Shown: positions 49,275 through 58,797, numbered from the stretch's first letter. The stretch: 64,000 bases of DNA from GCA-2724215 sp015660315 (GCA_029941315.1 JAPYQE010000001.1:30919-94918), one strand, 5' to 3'. Notes: generated by a model not told the origin, from the sequence alone. Program-made: numbers and translations.

Positions 49275-50555
49275 TTATCCATTCTTAGAGGCTGCGGTGG
49301 TTGACGGTTCTTCTTGCGTCAGAGACGAGAGGCTGCCGAGCTTGCGCAGCGAGGGGAAGAGGCCAGTCCACGCGGCGACGACTAGCAGGGTGCCGATGCC
49401 GCCGCTGACGACAGATATTACCGGCGTAAAAACCTGCGCCACCGCTCCGGATTCGAAACCGCCGATTTCGTTGGAAGAGCCGACGAAAATGGCGGTGACG
49501 GCCTGGACGCGGCCGCGCATCTGGTTGGGGGTGCTCATTTGCGAGATTACTCGGCGGATCACCATACTGACATTGTCGAAGGCGCCGGTCAGCGCCAGCA
49601 TCACCAGGGAGAGCCAGAAGTTTTGCGAGAGACCGAAGACGATAGTTGCCGCGCCGAAACCGGTGATACAGAGCAGTAGGGCGCGGCCGGCGTGGCGAAT
49701 CGGTGGCAGGTAGGCCATTAATAGGGCGATAATACAGGCGCCGACGGCGGGCGCGGCGCGCAGCCAACCGAGCGCTGCCTCGGGTGAAAGGCCGATGGTT
49801 TCGAGGTCGATAATATCGCGGGCGAAGATCGGCAACAGATAGACCGCGCCGCCCAGCAGTACGGCGAAGAGGTCGAGCGAGATCGCGCCGAGCAGGAGCT
49901 TTTGGTCACGGACGTAGCGCAGCCCCTCGGCGATCTGTGCGAACATATTGCCGCGTTCGCTGCGCGGAGCCGGAGGCAGGGTCATGGTGGTGAGGAAGAG
50001 GATAAAACCCAGCGATGAAAAGGCGCTGAGCACATAAGCGGCCTGAATATTGAAGGCGATGATAAAACCGCCGATAGCCGGTCCGGCGATGCCGGTGATC
50101 TGCATCAGACTAGTGGACCATTTTGCGGCGTTTTCGAAGAGCTCGTCGGGGACTAATAGCGGCGTGATGGCCCTTTGTGCCGGTGAGCCTATGCGCAGCA
50201 GAGACGAATCGAGAAAGAGCAGCGCGTACATCCAAGTGACCGGGAACTGGTACCAACTAAAAATGGCCAGGCCCAGTGAGGTGAGGGTCGCGCCGGCTAG
50301 GCTGAGCATCATCAGTTTACGGCGGTCGAAGACATCGGCCAAATAGCCGGCCGGCAGGGTGAAGAGCAGCATCGGTATGGCCTGGACCAGACCGACCATG
50401 CCAAGGGAAAGGGCCTGGCCGGTGCGGTCGTACATTTCCCAGCCTATGGCTAGGCCTTGCGCGGCGGTTCCCATGCGCACTAAAGCGGAGGCGATGAGAA
50501 AACGGCGGAAGCGCTGGATGCGTAGGGAACTGTAGGGGTCGTGTTTTTCGCTCAA
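49275..50555 (-). CDS. MFS exporter (EntS/MFS_3-like)
   Basis: 426 aa, about twelve hydrophobic helices. The loop between helices 2 and 3 has the MFS motif GYLADVFDRRKLMMLS. AGPAIGGFIIAFNIQAAYVL and VIRRVISQMSTPNQMRGRVQ resemble the MFS_3 subgroup that includes enterobactin exporter EntS and macrolide exporters. A drug or metabolite exporter is likely; the substrate is unknown. The intact gene ends 6 bp before the epimerase relic. Confidence 0.9.
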   Translation of the reverse strand: MSEKHDPYSSLRIQRFRRFLIASALVRMGTAAQGLAIGWEMYDRTGQALSLGMVGLVQAIPMLLFTLPAGYLADVFDRRKLMMLSLAGATLTSLGLAIFSWYQFPVTWMYALLFLDSSLLRIGSPAQRAITPLLVPDELFENAAKWSTSLMQITGIAGPAIGGFIIAFNIQAAYVLSAFSSLGFILFLTTMTLPPAPRSERGNMFAQIAEGLRYVRDQKLLLGAISLDLFAVLLGGAVYLLPIFARDIIDLETIGLSPEAALGWLRAAPAVGACIIALLMAYLPPIRHAGRALLLCITGFGAATIVFGLSQNFWLSLVMLALTGAFDNVSMVIRRVISQMSTPNQMRGRVQAVTAIFVGSSNEIGGFESGAVAQVFTPVISVVSGGIGTLLVVAAWTGLFPSLRKLGSLSSLTQEEPSTTAASKNG

Positions 50556-50874
50556 AGTGCAGTCGATCTATGGAATATCAAGATAGTGCTCCGTATTGGT
50601 ATTATTTTAGGCCGCTATGCAGGATGGCGATCCAGCGTTCGGCGGAGATAAAACCGCCGCTCCATGAAGTGCATTCGGCACCAACGCCTGGCGGATCTGT
50701 CCGGCGACTTTGGAGACCTCCAGTTCGGCATCTTGTACGGTGAGGGGGAGGGCTATGAGCAGTCGGGCGAAGATCAGCCTCTTTTTTATGTTAAGCTCTT
50801 TTGCAAGATCCGTCTTTCCACGCTGAAACGCTATGCTATGGGGCTAGGTTTGTGGTTGCTTGCCGCACGGAAAA
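50556..50874. other. Intergenic region with possible gene remnants
   Basis: On the minus strand a frame through 50660-50800 reads LLIALPLTVQDAELEVSKVA then GQIRQALV, and a second frame reads GVGAECTSWSGGFISAERWI AILHSGLK before a stop near 50608. They look like the two ends of decayed C-termini, but I cannot name the families with confidence (the first resembles DegT-type C-termini). No intact gene. The promoter for the MFS gene should lie at its right edge. Confidence 0.35.
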
Positions 50875-51804
50875 TCAGATGGACTGGCCAGTGGTCGAAT
50901 CGACGCGGCGGAAGATGTGTTTGAGCCTGTCGCGCGTCTCTTGCGATAGGGAAAGTTGTGCGAAAGACGCGAGGTTGGCGTCGAGGTGCTCGGCGTTACC
51001 GGTGCCCGAGAGCACGATGTGCACACCGGGCTCGTCGCGGCAGAAGCGGTAGGCGGCATCGGGCAGCGAGTCGGTCTGCGCCAGCAGGAAAGCGGGGAAA
51101 TCGTCGATGTCAGCGGGTGCGATCTGTCCCTTTTGCACCAGGTCGGCAACGAACGCGCGCAAGTTGTCCGGATGGCTGAGGGCCTTGCGTACGGCGAACA
51201 TAATCTGGATGCCGACATTTTGCTCCATCGCCTGGGCGAATACTTTTTCGCGGGCGGTCTGGTTTAACAGGTTGAAGCCGACCATTAATACGTCCCAGAG
51301 ATCGTCGGTGAGTGCCATTTGCAGCATCGTGTGGCCAAGGTCTTCGTTGAACATCTCGCTGAGGCCGACAAAGCGGATCTTGCCCTGGTCCTGCGCTTTT
51401 TGCAATATGGGGTAGATGTCGGTAACCAGTCGGGGATAGTCTTGCGGAACCACGCCGTGTAGGTTGTAGAGGTCGATATAATCGGTGCCTAGGTTTTGCA
51501 AGCTCTGATCGAGACTGGCCTGTAGCGTCTGGGCGGTGACTTCCTGTCTGCGGGTCGATTTCTTGGTGGAGACGATAATGGACGACCGGTCGCGACCCTG
51601 TAGCGCCTGCCCGACGATGGGCTCAGTGCCATAGCCCTCTGCGGTATCGACAAAGTTGACGCCCTGGTCGAAAGCGTGACGCAGCAGGTCGGCGGATTCG
51701 TTCTCGCTAAGGCCGGTTTTCCGGCCGATCTGGCTGGGGCCTCCTGCACCGACGCCCATGCGGGAGACGGTGAGGCCGGTGCGGCCGAGTATGGTAGTCT
51801 GCAT
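50875..51804 (-). CDS. Aldo/keto reductase
   Basis: 309 aa from ATG 51804, with TTAGGA 7 nt upstream; a few codons are open before it. AKR barrel start TTILGRTGLTVSRMGVGAGG, and the catalytic tetrad Asp53 and Tyr58 in NFVDTAEGYG, Lys81 in VSTKKS, and His116 in DLYNLHGV. C-terminal NADPH-binding HIVLSGTGNAEHLDANLASF. Members reduce sugar aldehydes and ketones; the exact substrate is unknown. Stands between the MFS gene and the WecA-type gene on the same strand. Confidence 0.93.
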   Translation of the reverse strand: MQTTILGRTGLTVSRMGVGAGGPSQIGRKTGLSENESADLLRHAFDQGVNFVDTAEGYGTEPIVGQALQGRDRSSIIVSTKKSTRRQEVTAQTLQASLDQSLQNLGTDYIDLYNLHGVVPQDYPRLVTDIYPILQKAQDQGKIRFVGLSEMFNEDLGHTMLQMALTDDLWDVLMVGFNLLNQTAREKVFAQAMEQNVGIQIMFAVRKALSHPDNLRAFVADLVQKGQIAPADIDDFPAFLLAQTDSLPDAAYRFCRDEPGVHIVLSGTGNAEHLDANLASFAQLSLSQETRDRLKHIFRRVDSTTGQSI

Positions 51805-51836
51805 TGGGATCCTAAGAGGTTGCACGGGTAGCGGGT

Positions 51837-52952
51837 TTATGAGGACTCTGGTGCGCGATAGCTCAAGCGGTCGGCGATAGCGATGACACCGATAAACAAT
51901 GGACCGATGGCGATCCAGGCGGGTTGGTTGAAGTGCAGCGCCAATAGCGCGGATAGGCCGGTCAATGTGGTGACCAGATAGATCGCTAGCACCGCGCCGC
52001 GCCGCGACAGCCCCAAACGCACTAGACGGTGGCTGATGTGGTTTTTGTCGCCGATCCAGGGTTTGGACCCAGTGCGGATGCGGATTAGATTGACGCTGGC
52101 AAAGTCGTACACGGGTACGGCCAGCACCAGTAGAGAAGCTAGTTGATGCGCAGCAAAAAGAGTAGCTTCGGCGTAGGTCTGGCTGAGCAGGACGGCGATG
52201 GCCGCGACGCTATACCCGAGAAAGAGGCCGCCGGCGTCGCCCATGAAGATCGTCGCTGGCGGTAAGTTGTAGAGTAGGAATCCGCAGAGCGCGCCGAAGA
52301 GCACAAGACAAAAAGTGGCCAGTGCGAAATCGCGTACCAATAAGGCCATAAAGGCCAGGAATATCAGGTTGATGGCGGCGATGCCGGCGCTGAGCCCGTC
52401 CATATTGTCGAGGAAGTTGAAGGCATTGCTCATCGCCGTGAGCCAGAGGACCGTCAGCGCCATATTGAGCAGAGGCGCTTCGGGAAAGAGCGACAAGCGG
52501 CAGGCCGGCAAGGTGGTGACGACGGCGGTGATGATGAATAGTTGTGCGAGAAATCGGGGCAGAGGAGGCAAACCGCGCCAGTCGTCGGCAAGCCCGAGTA
52601 AGAACAGGGCGAATCCGCCGGCGAGCAGTAGCGAAAGATCGGCCCCTTTTTGCATAAAGTCGCCCGCGGCCAAAAGCGAACCCAATAACCAAGTATGATT
52701 GCCCTCGATGGCCTGCTGTTGCAGGGTGGGTACTAGATAGGGCAAAACTACATATAGGCTGAGCAACAAACCGCAGAAGATGGCTATGGCACCGCCGTAG
52801 GGCGTGGGCTGCTGGTGTGATTTGTGGGGCCCGGTTTCGGGTCGATCGACGAAATTGTAGCGCCAGGCCAATCGTTTGACAAATGGGACGGCCAGTGCGG
52901 TGACAGACAAAGGGCCCAATACCAGGGGCCAGAGAGACAACTGCAAATCCAT
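51837..52952 (-). CDS. MraY/WecA-family undecaprenyl-phosphate sugar-1-phosphate transferase
   Basis: 371 aa from ATG 52952; the longer frame overlaps the divergent DegT gene promoter and lacks family character. About ten membrane helices. Motifs: DRPETGPHKSHQQPTPYGGA, LLGLADDWRGLPPLPRF (the DDxxG/D Mg-binding pair), SNAFNFLDNMDGLSAGIAAI (NxxNxxDxxDGL), FMGDAGGLFLGY, and the cytoplasmic H-rich GDKNHISHRLVRLGLSRRGA. The HISHRL form is like WecA/TagO rather than MraY, so it probably starts O-antigen, teichoic-acid-like or exopolysaccharide synthesis by transferring HexNAc-1-P to undecaprenyl phosphate. Confidence 0.92.
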   Translation of the reverse strand: MDLQLSLWPLVLGPLSVTALAVPFVKRLAWRYNFVDRPETGPHKSHQQPTPYGGAIAIFCGLLLSLYVVLPYLVPTLQQQAIEGNHTWLLGSLLAAGDFMQKGADLSLLLAGGFALFLLGLADDWRGLPPLPRFLAQLFIITAVVTTLPACRLSLFPEAPLLNMALTVLWLTAMSNAFNFLDNMDGLSAGIAAINLIFLAFMALLVRDFALATFCLVLFGALCGFLLYNLPPATIFMGDAGGLFLGYSVAAIAVLLSQTYAEATLFAAHQLASLLVLAVPVYDFASVNLIRIRTGSKPWIGDKNHISHRLVRLGLSRRGAVLAIYLVTTLTGLSALLALHFNQPAWIAIGPLFIGVIAIADRLSYRAPESS

Positions 52953-53032
52953 GTATTGGTCCAGGTGAAAGAGTTGTTCTAATATAGGAGCAGATTTTGG
53001 CGTTGAGCAACGCGGAAAGGAAAACGAACAAT

Positions 53033-54265
53033 ATGCTGGCGATTGACGGAGGGGCAAAGATCCGCGAAACACCGTTTCCTAAACGGCATCTTTTTGGCGA
53101 GGAGGAGCGGGCGGTGGCGGTCAAACTTTTCGATGCGGCGATAGAGAGCGGCAACGCGATCAATTACAATGGCCCGGAAGAATTGGCCTATGAGCAGGAG
53201 TTCGCCGCATTTATGGGCGGGGGCTACGCCGATCTGGTCAACTCGGGCACTTCGGCGCTCTATGTGGCGTTGGGCGCGCTCGAGTTGCAAACGGCTGGCG
53301 AGGTGGTGATCCCGCCGATTACGGATCCGGGCGGTGCGATGCCGGTGGCCTTATTGTGCCAGGTGCCGGTGGTCAGCGATGCGGCACCGGGATCGTTTAA
53401 CGCCGGTGCTGAGCAAATCGAGGCGGTGCTGACGCCGCATACCCGCGCGATTGTCGTCGCGCATATCGCCGGGGAACCGGCGGATATGGATCCGATCCTG
53501 GAACTGGCGCAGGCACGCGGCATACCCGTTATCGAAGATTGCGCACAGGCGCACGGCGCCCTCTACAAGGGTCGGATGGTGGGGACCTTGGGCGATATCG
53601 CCGCCTTTTCGACGATGAGCGGCAAGCACCATGCGACAGGCCCGCAAGGGGGTGTGGTCTTTACTCGCGACGAGGCGTTAGTTTGGGAATCCAAGCGTTT
53701 CTCGGACCGAGGCAAACCGTTTAATACCGAGGCCACTTCTAATTTGCGCGCCGGGCTCAATTTAAACGGCAATGATCTGTCGGCGGCTATTGGACGGGTA
53801 CAATTGCGCCGGATTGTGGCGATGAACGACCGACGCCATCAGGTGGCCGCGCAGATTGAAGAGGGCATTGCCGGGCTCAAGGCCGTGCGCTTGGGCTGGC
53901 AAGCTGAGCAGACGCAAGGCGTCTACTGGTTTATGCGTTTTCACGTTGATGTCGACAAACTCACCGTCGACAAGGATTCCTTCGCAAAGGCGGTCGCCGC
54001 GGAGGGGGTCCCGGTATCGGCGTTGTATCGACATATCCCTTCGGAGGCCATTTGGTTTAAGGAGCGCAAGGTTTTTCCGGGCAGCGACTATCCGTGGGGT
54101 TTGCCGGCCTATCAGGGCGATCGGAATGCAGAGTTTCCCTGTCCCAATGCCGTGGAATCGGCTGAGCGTCATTGTATTATGTCGATCCACGAAAATTGGG
54201 GTGAACAGGAGGCGGCAGATGTGGTAGCGGCGCTGGCGAAGGTGGAGGCGGCGTATTTGCGTTGA
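53033..54265 (+). CDS. DegT/DnrJ/EryC1/StrS-family aminotransferase
   Basis: 410 aa from ATG 53033, preceded by AAAGGA about 11 nt upstream; a TTG 12 codons earlier is less likely. PLP fold type I: NSGTSALYVALGALEL (phosphate-binding), IPVIEDCAQAHGALYKG, and the Schiff-base Lys198 in FSTMSGKHHATGPQGG. C-terminal HENWGEQEAADVVAALAKVE. These enzymes make amino sugars, and some act as 3-amino-5-hydroxybenzoate synthases; the adjacent WecA-type gene suggests surface polysaccharide or sugar-derived metabolite, but the substrate is unknown. Divergent from the WecA-type gene; PhyH-family gene follows after 45 bp. Confidence 0.92.
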   Translation: MLAIDGGAKIRETPFPKRHLFGEEERAVAVKLFDAAIESGNAINYNGPEELAYEQEFAAFMGGGYADLVNSGTSALYVALGALELQTAGEVVIPPITDPGGAMPVALLCQVPVVSDAAPGSFNAGAEQIEAVLTPHTRAIVVAHIAGEPADMDPILELAQARGIPVIEDCAQAHGALYKGRMVGTLGDIAAFSTMSGKHHATGPQGGVVFTRDEALVWESKRFSDRGKPFNTEATSNLRAGLNLNGNDLSAAIGRVQLRRIVAMNDRRHQVAAQIEEGIAGLKAVRLGWQAEQTQGVYWFMRFHVDVDKLTVDKDSFAKAVAAEGVPVSALYRHIPSEAIWFKERKVFPGSDYPWGLPAYQGDRNAEFPCPNAVESAERHCIMSIHENWGEQEAADVVAALAKVEAAYLR

Positions 54266-54310
54266 TCTTGATATTCGGTGCATTACCTGCTGTCGGAGGA
54301 ATCGCATGAT

Positions 54311-55099
54311 ATGAAAATTCCATCTGAAGAAATACGACAGCAAGCGTTGAACGACGAGACCCTCTTCGAAGCGGTGCGCCAGGTGCGCGAAAGCGGCTTT
54401 GTCGTTTTAGAAGAAACAATGAGCGGGGAGTGGATCGATCGCATGCGGGAGGCCTGGGACGCGCATATCGAAGACCGTGTGCCGGGTGATCTTTTGAGTA
54501 TGCCCTTTATTGACCCGTTGGCGATTGAAAATCCATGGGCGCTGCAGATTATGGAGATCATGATCGGCAAGGATTTTTGGGCTAAGCTGCCCTATCACTG
54601 CAATTCCACGGCGCCGAATTGGCCGGAGACCCAGGTGATTCACCGCGATCAACTGCATCTTTTTCCGGACCTGCCCATTGCTATGCCGCCGCATATGATC
54701 GTCGTGCATATCCCCTTGGTCGATTTTGCCGAAGAAAATGGCAGCACTGAAGTGTGGCCCGGCACACACCTTATTACGGATCACGAGGCGACGATAGATC
54801 CGGCGGATATTGGCCGGGTCGGCGGGTTGGAGAAACGAGCGAAGACCGTGCCGTCCATTCGCACCAATATGCCGGCGGGTTCGACGTTGGTGCGCGATAT
54901 GCGTCTTTGGCATCGGGCGATGCCCAATCGCACAGTGCATCGGCGTACTATGTTATCGCTGGTCTATCACCGCCACTTCCCCAGCCTGGGTTATCAAAGC
55001 AAAGCGACCGAACCCCTCGCGCCAGAGATCATGGACGGGCTTTCACAGCGCGCGCAGCGGATCTATCGCTTTAATAAACAAGAAGCACACGCTGGATAG
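54311..55099 (+). CDS. Phytanoyl-CoA dioxygenase (PhyH)-family oxygenase
   Basis: 262 aa from ATG 54311, with GGAGGA 10 nt upstream (54295-54300). Fe(II)/2-oxoglutarate dioxygenase fold: GFVVLEETMSGEWIDRMREA at the N-terminus, His111-Arg-Asp113 in QVIHRDQLHLF, second metal His201 in MRLWHRAMPNRTVH, and Arg (about 205-211) for 2-oxoglutarate. HIPLVDFAEENGSTEVWPGTH is typical of the family. The natural substrate is unknown; such genes are numerous in Latescibacterota-like genomes. Co-directional with the DegT gene. A truncated relative lies 7 bp further on the opposite strand. Confidence 0.93.
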   Translation: MKIPSEEIRQQALNDETLFEAVRQVRESGFVVLEETMSGEWIDRMREAWDAHIEDRVPGDLLSMPFIDPLAIENPWALQIMEIMIGKDFWAKLPYHCNSTAPNWPETQVIHRDQLHLFPDLPIAMPPHMIVVHIPLVDFAEENGSTEVWPGTHLITDHEATIDPADIGRVGGLEKRAKTVPSIRTNMPAGSTLVRDMRLWHRAMPNRTVHRRTMLSLVYHRHFPSLGYQSKATEPLAPEIMDGLSQRAQRIYRFNKQEAHAG

Positions 55100-55105
55100 C
55101 GATCA

Positions 55106-55426
55106 TCAGTCGACAGATACAGTGAGGTGTTCGTTGAGCGGGTTTTCCCGGACGGGGTGCGTGCTAAGGGGGGCTTGTTTGAGAGCTTCTAACCAACGCT
55201 GGTACCACTCTTCGTAGTCGGTATATTTCGCGCCCGGTTGAGAGCGGCTGCGAGTAATGAAAGCGGGATAGCGTACGCGGTCCGTTGGCGTGCCGGTTTT
55301 CTGGTAACGCAGGTCGATGCTCCAACGGATGTTGTCGGTGAGATTCGGCGTCGAGTGGTGGGGGATCAGTTTGTGCAGTAGCAATATGCTGCTGTCCTTA
55401 TCATTTGGTGCAATGCACCTGGGTAA
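55106..55426 (-). pseudogene. PhyH-family dioxygenase C-terminal fragment
   Basis: Frame open from just after the galK stop reads APNDKDSSILLLHKLIPHHS, TPNLTDNIRWSIDLRYQKTG, TPTDRVRYPAFITRSRS and YTDYEEWYQRWLEAL, then stops. HKLIPHHS holds the C-terminal iron-binding His, and RWSIDLRYQ the 2-oxoglutarate-binding Arg of one PhyH subfamily. The N-terminal two thirds, including HxD, are missing because galK occupies that position. It differs from the neighbouring intact PhyH gene, so it is the remnant of another paralogue. Confidence 0.75.
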
Positions 55427-55432
55427 GGCCGA

Positions 55433-56581
55433 TTATTCCAGCAAGGCCGCACCATCGGTCGCCTTGCAGATATAAACGCTGGGATCATTGCCGGTGGCCT
55501 GTCGGTAGGCGGTCTCCGTAGCGGCGGCGAAGGATTCGGCGTTTTCGGCCGCGACTAGAGCCACCGCGCAACCGCCAAAACCGGCACCGGTCATGCGCGC
55601 GCCATAACAGCCAGTCTGTGCATGTGCGCATTCGACCATTGCATCTAGGGCTGGGCTCGATACGGAAAAGTCGTCGCGTAGACTGCGATGGCTCTCATTC
55701 ATCAGACGGCCCAAGGATGCCGCATCGCCTGTGCGCATCGCCTCGGCGGCCTGCACGGTGCGCGCATTCTCGCTGATTACGTGGTTCGCACGGGGGCGCG
55801 CGGTCTCGTCGAGTTCGGGTGCACGGGCGGCGAAGGTCTCTTCGTCGACATCGCGTAGGGCCTGCACGCCAAAAAAACGCGCTGCCGCCTCACACTGGGC
55901 GCGTCGTGCGTTATAGGCTGAGTCGACTAACCCGCGCCGCGTACCGGTATCGAGAATCACCACTGCGACCCCTTGCGGCAAGGGCACCAAGTCCCCTTCT
56001 AATGACCGGCAATCCAGCAATAACGCGTGGCCTTGGCGCCCGGTCGCCGAGATCATCTGGTCCATAATACCGCAATTGACGCCGACCCACTGATTTTCGG
56101 CGCGCTGACCGAGGCGGGCCATGGTGCCGGGTTCCCATGGCAGATCCGCGACTGCGGCAAAGGCGCGCGCCGTCGCCATTTCAACCGCTGCAGAGGACGA
56201 GAGGCCAGCACCGACCGGTATGTCGCCGACGAGTACTCCTTCCCATCCTTTGAGCGAGTAGCCGGCGTCCTGCAACGCCCAGGCCGTGCCCTTGAGATAT
56301 TCGAGCCAACCATCGGCCGCCGGTTTGAGCGCGGTGGTTTCCGCCAGGTCAAAAGCGCGTGTTTCGTCGAAGTCCAGCGAATGCACTTTGACCGTTTGCG
56401 TTTCGGTGGGCCGGCAGGCGATGTAGACGGCGCGGTCAATGGCCATCGGTAGGACGAAACCGTCGTTATAGTCGGTGTGCTCGCCGATGATATTGACGCG
56501 TCCAGGCGCGCGCACGATCCATTCGGGTGCCTGCGCGAACTGCTCGGTGAAAGCGGTGGCGGCCTGTTCGTTGAGCGACAT
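55433..56581 (-). CDS. galK: Galactokinase
   Basis: 382 aa, full length. Galactokinase signature RAPGRVNIIGEHTDYNDGFV at residues 24-43, GHMP motif IPVGAGLSSSAAVEM at 121-135, and MTGAGFGGCAVALV near the C-terminus. It phosphorylates galactose at O1, the first Leloir step. Last gene of galE-galT-galK; galT ends 19 bp upstream. A PhyH relic begins directly after its stop. Catalytic Asp and Arg regions look intact. Confidence 0.96.
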   Translation of the reverse strand: MSLNEQAATAFTEQFAQAPEWIVRAPGRVNIIGEHTDYNDGFVLPMAIDRAVYIACRPTETQTVKVHSLDFDETRAFDLAETTALKPAADGWLEYLKGTAWALQDAGYSLKGWEGVLVGDIPVGAGLSSSAAVEMATARAFAAVADLPWEPGTMARLGQRAENQWVGVNCGIMDQMISATGRQGHALLLDCRSLEGDLVPLPQGVAVVILDTGTRRGLVDSAYNARRAQCEAAARFFGVQALRDVDEETFAARAPELDETARPRANHVISENARTVQAAEAMRTGDAASLGRLMNESHRSLRDDFSVSSPALDAMVECAHAQTGCYGARMTGAGFGGCAVALVAAENAESFAAATETAYRQATGNDPSVYICKATDGAALLE

Positions 56582-56600
56582 ATCGATTTCCTCGCTGCGT

Positions 56601-57638
56601 TTAGCGGTGGCGATAGTGGGTTTGCGGAGTGGCGCGCAGGCGTTCGGCGGCTTGCTCCGGCGTCAGGTCGCGTTGTGCCTCGGCGAGCATTTCGTAGCCG
56701 ACCATGAATTTTCGCACGCTGGCCGAGCGCAAGAGCGGCGGGTAAAAGTGCGCGTGTAATTGCCAGTGTCCGTCGTCTTCTATTCGATAGGGTGCTCCGT
56801 GCCAGCCCATAGAGTAGGGGAAGGAACATTCAAAGAGGTTGTCGTAGGACACCAATAGGCGCTGAAGCACATGCGCCAGGCTATTCCTTGCAGTGATGGA
56901 AAGCGCGTCGAGTCGGGGCAGGCGCTTTTTGGGTAATACGAGGGTCTCGAAGGGCCACAGCGCCCAATAGGGCACCAGCGCCAACCAGTGCTCGTTCTCG
57001 ACGACGATGCGCTCGCCGCGTGCCATCTCCTGTTCGGCATAATCCAATAACAGGGACCGGTCGTGCTGGGCCGAATAAGCGCGCTGGTTCTGATCTTCGC
57101 GCTCGACCTCGTCGGGTAGCAGGTCCTGAGCCCAGATCTGGCCGTGCGGGTGCGGATTCGAGCAGCCCATAACCTTGCCCTTGTTCTCGAAAACCTGTAC
57201 CCAGGCGTATTCGCGCCCCAACTCCAGGCTTTGCTCGCGCCACAGATCGATGACGCGGGCGATCTCCTCGACGTTCATTTCGGCTAGACTCAGATCGTGG
57301 CGCGGCGAAAAACAGAGCACGCGGCAGGTGCCGCGTACGCCGCTGTTGCGAAAGAGTGGGTGGCCTTCCTCTGTTGGGTGCGGTGAATCCGCGAGCAGGG
57401 CGGCGAAATCGTTGGTAAAAACATAAGTGCTGTCATAAGGGGGGTTTTCTTCGCCGCCGGCGCGTTCGTTATCTGGGCAGAGGTAACAGTCTGGATCGTA
57501 GGTCGGGCGCGCGTCGTCTGAGCTTGATTCGCGTTGGCCTTGCCAAGGGCGCTTGGCGCGGTGTGGCGATACGAGCACCCATTGACCGTTGAGCGGATTA
57601 TAGCGTCGGTGCGGATGGTCTTCGGCCTTGAAGCGCAT
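56601..57638 (-). CDS. galT: Galactose-1-phosphate uridylyltransferase
   Basis: 345 aa from ATG 57638, chosen because its A overlaps the galE TAA (TAATG) and it begins with the family-like MRFKAEDHPHRRYNPLNGQW; the upstream extension lies in galE. Zinc-type Cys51 and Cys54 in CYLCPDNERAGG, and the catalytic HPH at 163-165 in GCSNPHPHGQIWAQD; SFPYSMGWHGAPY and HFYPPLLRSASVRKF are also typical. It transfers UMP from UDP-glucose to galactose-1-phosphate through uridylylated His. Confidence 0.96.
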   Translation of the reverse strand: MRFKAEDHPHRRYNPLNGQWVLVSPHRAKRPWQGQRESSSDDARPTYDPDCYLCPDNERAGGEENPPYDSTYVFTNDFAALLADSPHPTEEGHPLFRNSGVRGTCRVLCFSPRHDLSLAEMNVEEIARVIDLWREQSLELGREYAWVQVFENKGKVMGCSNPHPHGQIWAQDLLPDEVEREDQNQRAYSAQHDRSLLLDYAEQEMARGERIVVENEHWLALVPYWALWPFETLVLPKKRLPRLDALSITARNSLAHVLQRLLVSYDNLFECSFPYSMGWHGAPYRIEDDGHWQLHAHFYPPLLRSASVRKFMVGYEMLAEAQRDLTPEQAAERLRATPQTHYRHR

Positions 57639-58624
57639 TATTGGTCTCCGTAGCCGTGCGGGTGGCGACTGTGCCAATCCCAGGCGCTGGCGACGATGCC
57701 TTCGAGGTCGTCGAATTGCGGTTGCCAACCCAGGATCGCGCGTGCCTTGTCGGCGCTGGCGACTAAGAAGGAAGGATCGCCGGCGCGCGGCGCTTCGATA
57801 CGCGCTTCAATCGGCTTGCCGGTTATGCGTCTGGCCGTCTCGATTACCTCCAGCACGGAATAACCGCGGCCGCTGCCTAAATTCACGTAGAGGCCCTCGC
57901 CGCCGTCGCGCAAATAAGCCAACGCTAGCGCGTGTGCCCGGCCAAGGTCGGCCACGTGCACATAATCGCGTACCGGCGTGCCATCGGGTGTCGGGTACTG
58001 GTCGCCAAAAACAGATAGATATTCGCGTTTGCCCAACGCCGCAAAGAGCACATTGGGCACCAAGTGCGATTCGGGTTCGTGGTCCTCGCCGCGTTCGGCA
58101 GTAGCGCCGGAGGCGTTAAAATAGCGCAGGGCGACAAAGCGCAGGCCATAGGCGCCTTCGGAAGCCGACAGCGCGCGCTCGACGAGTAACTTGCCCCAGC
58201 CATAGGGGTTTTCGGGGTGCTGTGGGTGGGCTTCGTCGAGTGGGGTGTATTGCGGTTCGCCATAGGTTGCCGCCGTCGAGGAAAATACGATCTGGCGCAC
58301 GCCGCCGGTGACTAATTCCTGCAAAAGCGCCAGGCTCTGGTTGGTATTGTTTTCGTAATAGTGCAGTGGGTCGTCAACCGACTCGCCCACATAGGTCAGG
58401 GCGGCGAAGTGGATACAGGCGTCGATATCGTGCGTTGCGAGTATGTGGCGGACCAGCGTGCGGTCGCCGACCTTGCCCTGGTGCAATGGCACGTCATCGG
58501 GTATGGTCGCTGCATGGCCGCGGAATAGATCGTCGAGTATAATCACCTGCTCGCCCTGCGCCCGCAGCATTTCGACCGTTACGCTGCCGATATAACCCGA
58601 ACCACCCGTTACTAGTATTGCCAC
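57638..58624 (-). CDS. galE: UDP-glucose 4-epimerase
   Basis: 328 aa from GTG 58624, which has GGAG 5-6 nt upstream; 13 more codons are open but begin without a ribosome binding site. Rossmann TGGSGYIGS at 6-14, catalytic Tyr141-G-W-G-Lys145 in NPYGWGKLLVE, FSSTAATYGEP with the active Ser/Thr, and YLSVFGDQYPTPDGTPVRDY with the UDP-binding region. Interconverts UDP-galactose and UDP-glucose. First gene of the Leloir operon; the stop overlaps the galT start by one base. Confidence 0.96.
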   Translation of the reverse strand: MAILVTGGSGYIGSVTVEMLRAQGEQVIILDDLFRGHAATIPDDVPLHQGKVGDRTLVRHILATHDIDACIHFAALTYVGESVDDPLHYYENNTNQSLALLQELVTGGVRQIVFSSTAATYGEPQYTPLDEAHPQHPENPYGWGKLLVERALSASEGAYGLRFVALRYFNASGATAERGEDHEPESHLVPNVLFAALGKREYLSVFGDQYPTPDGTPVRDYVHVADLGRAHALALAYLRDGGEGLYVNLGSGRGYSVLEVIETARRITGKPIEARIEAPRAGDPSFLVASADKARAILGWQPQFDDLEGIVASAWDWHSRHPHGYGDQ

Positions 58625-58797
58625 CTTAGCTCCTTTTTTGTACGCGTGTCTCTTATCTTGCAAAACTCGCTGTAAAATAGACGGTCAGTCCGATGTAGAT
58701 ATGTACCGCGTCCTTGGTAAACGGCAAGTAGTGTAATGGGGCGAACTTCAAGCCCTGGTAAAGAGATTACCCGATTCAAGAACTAGCTCCTACGGTT

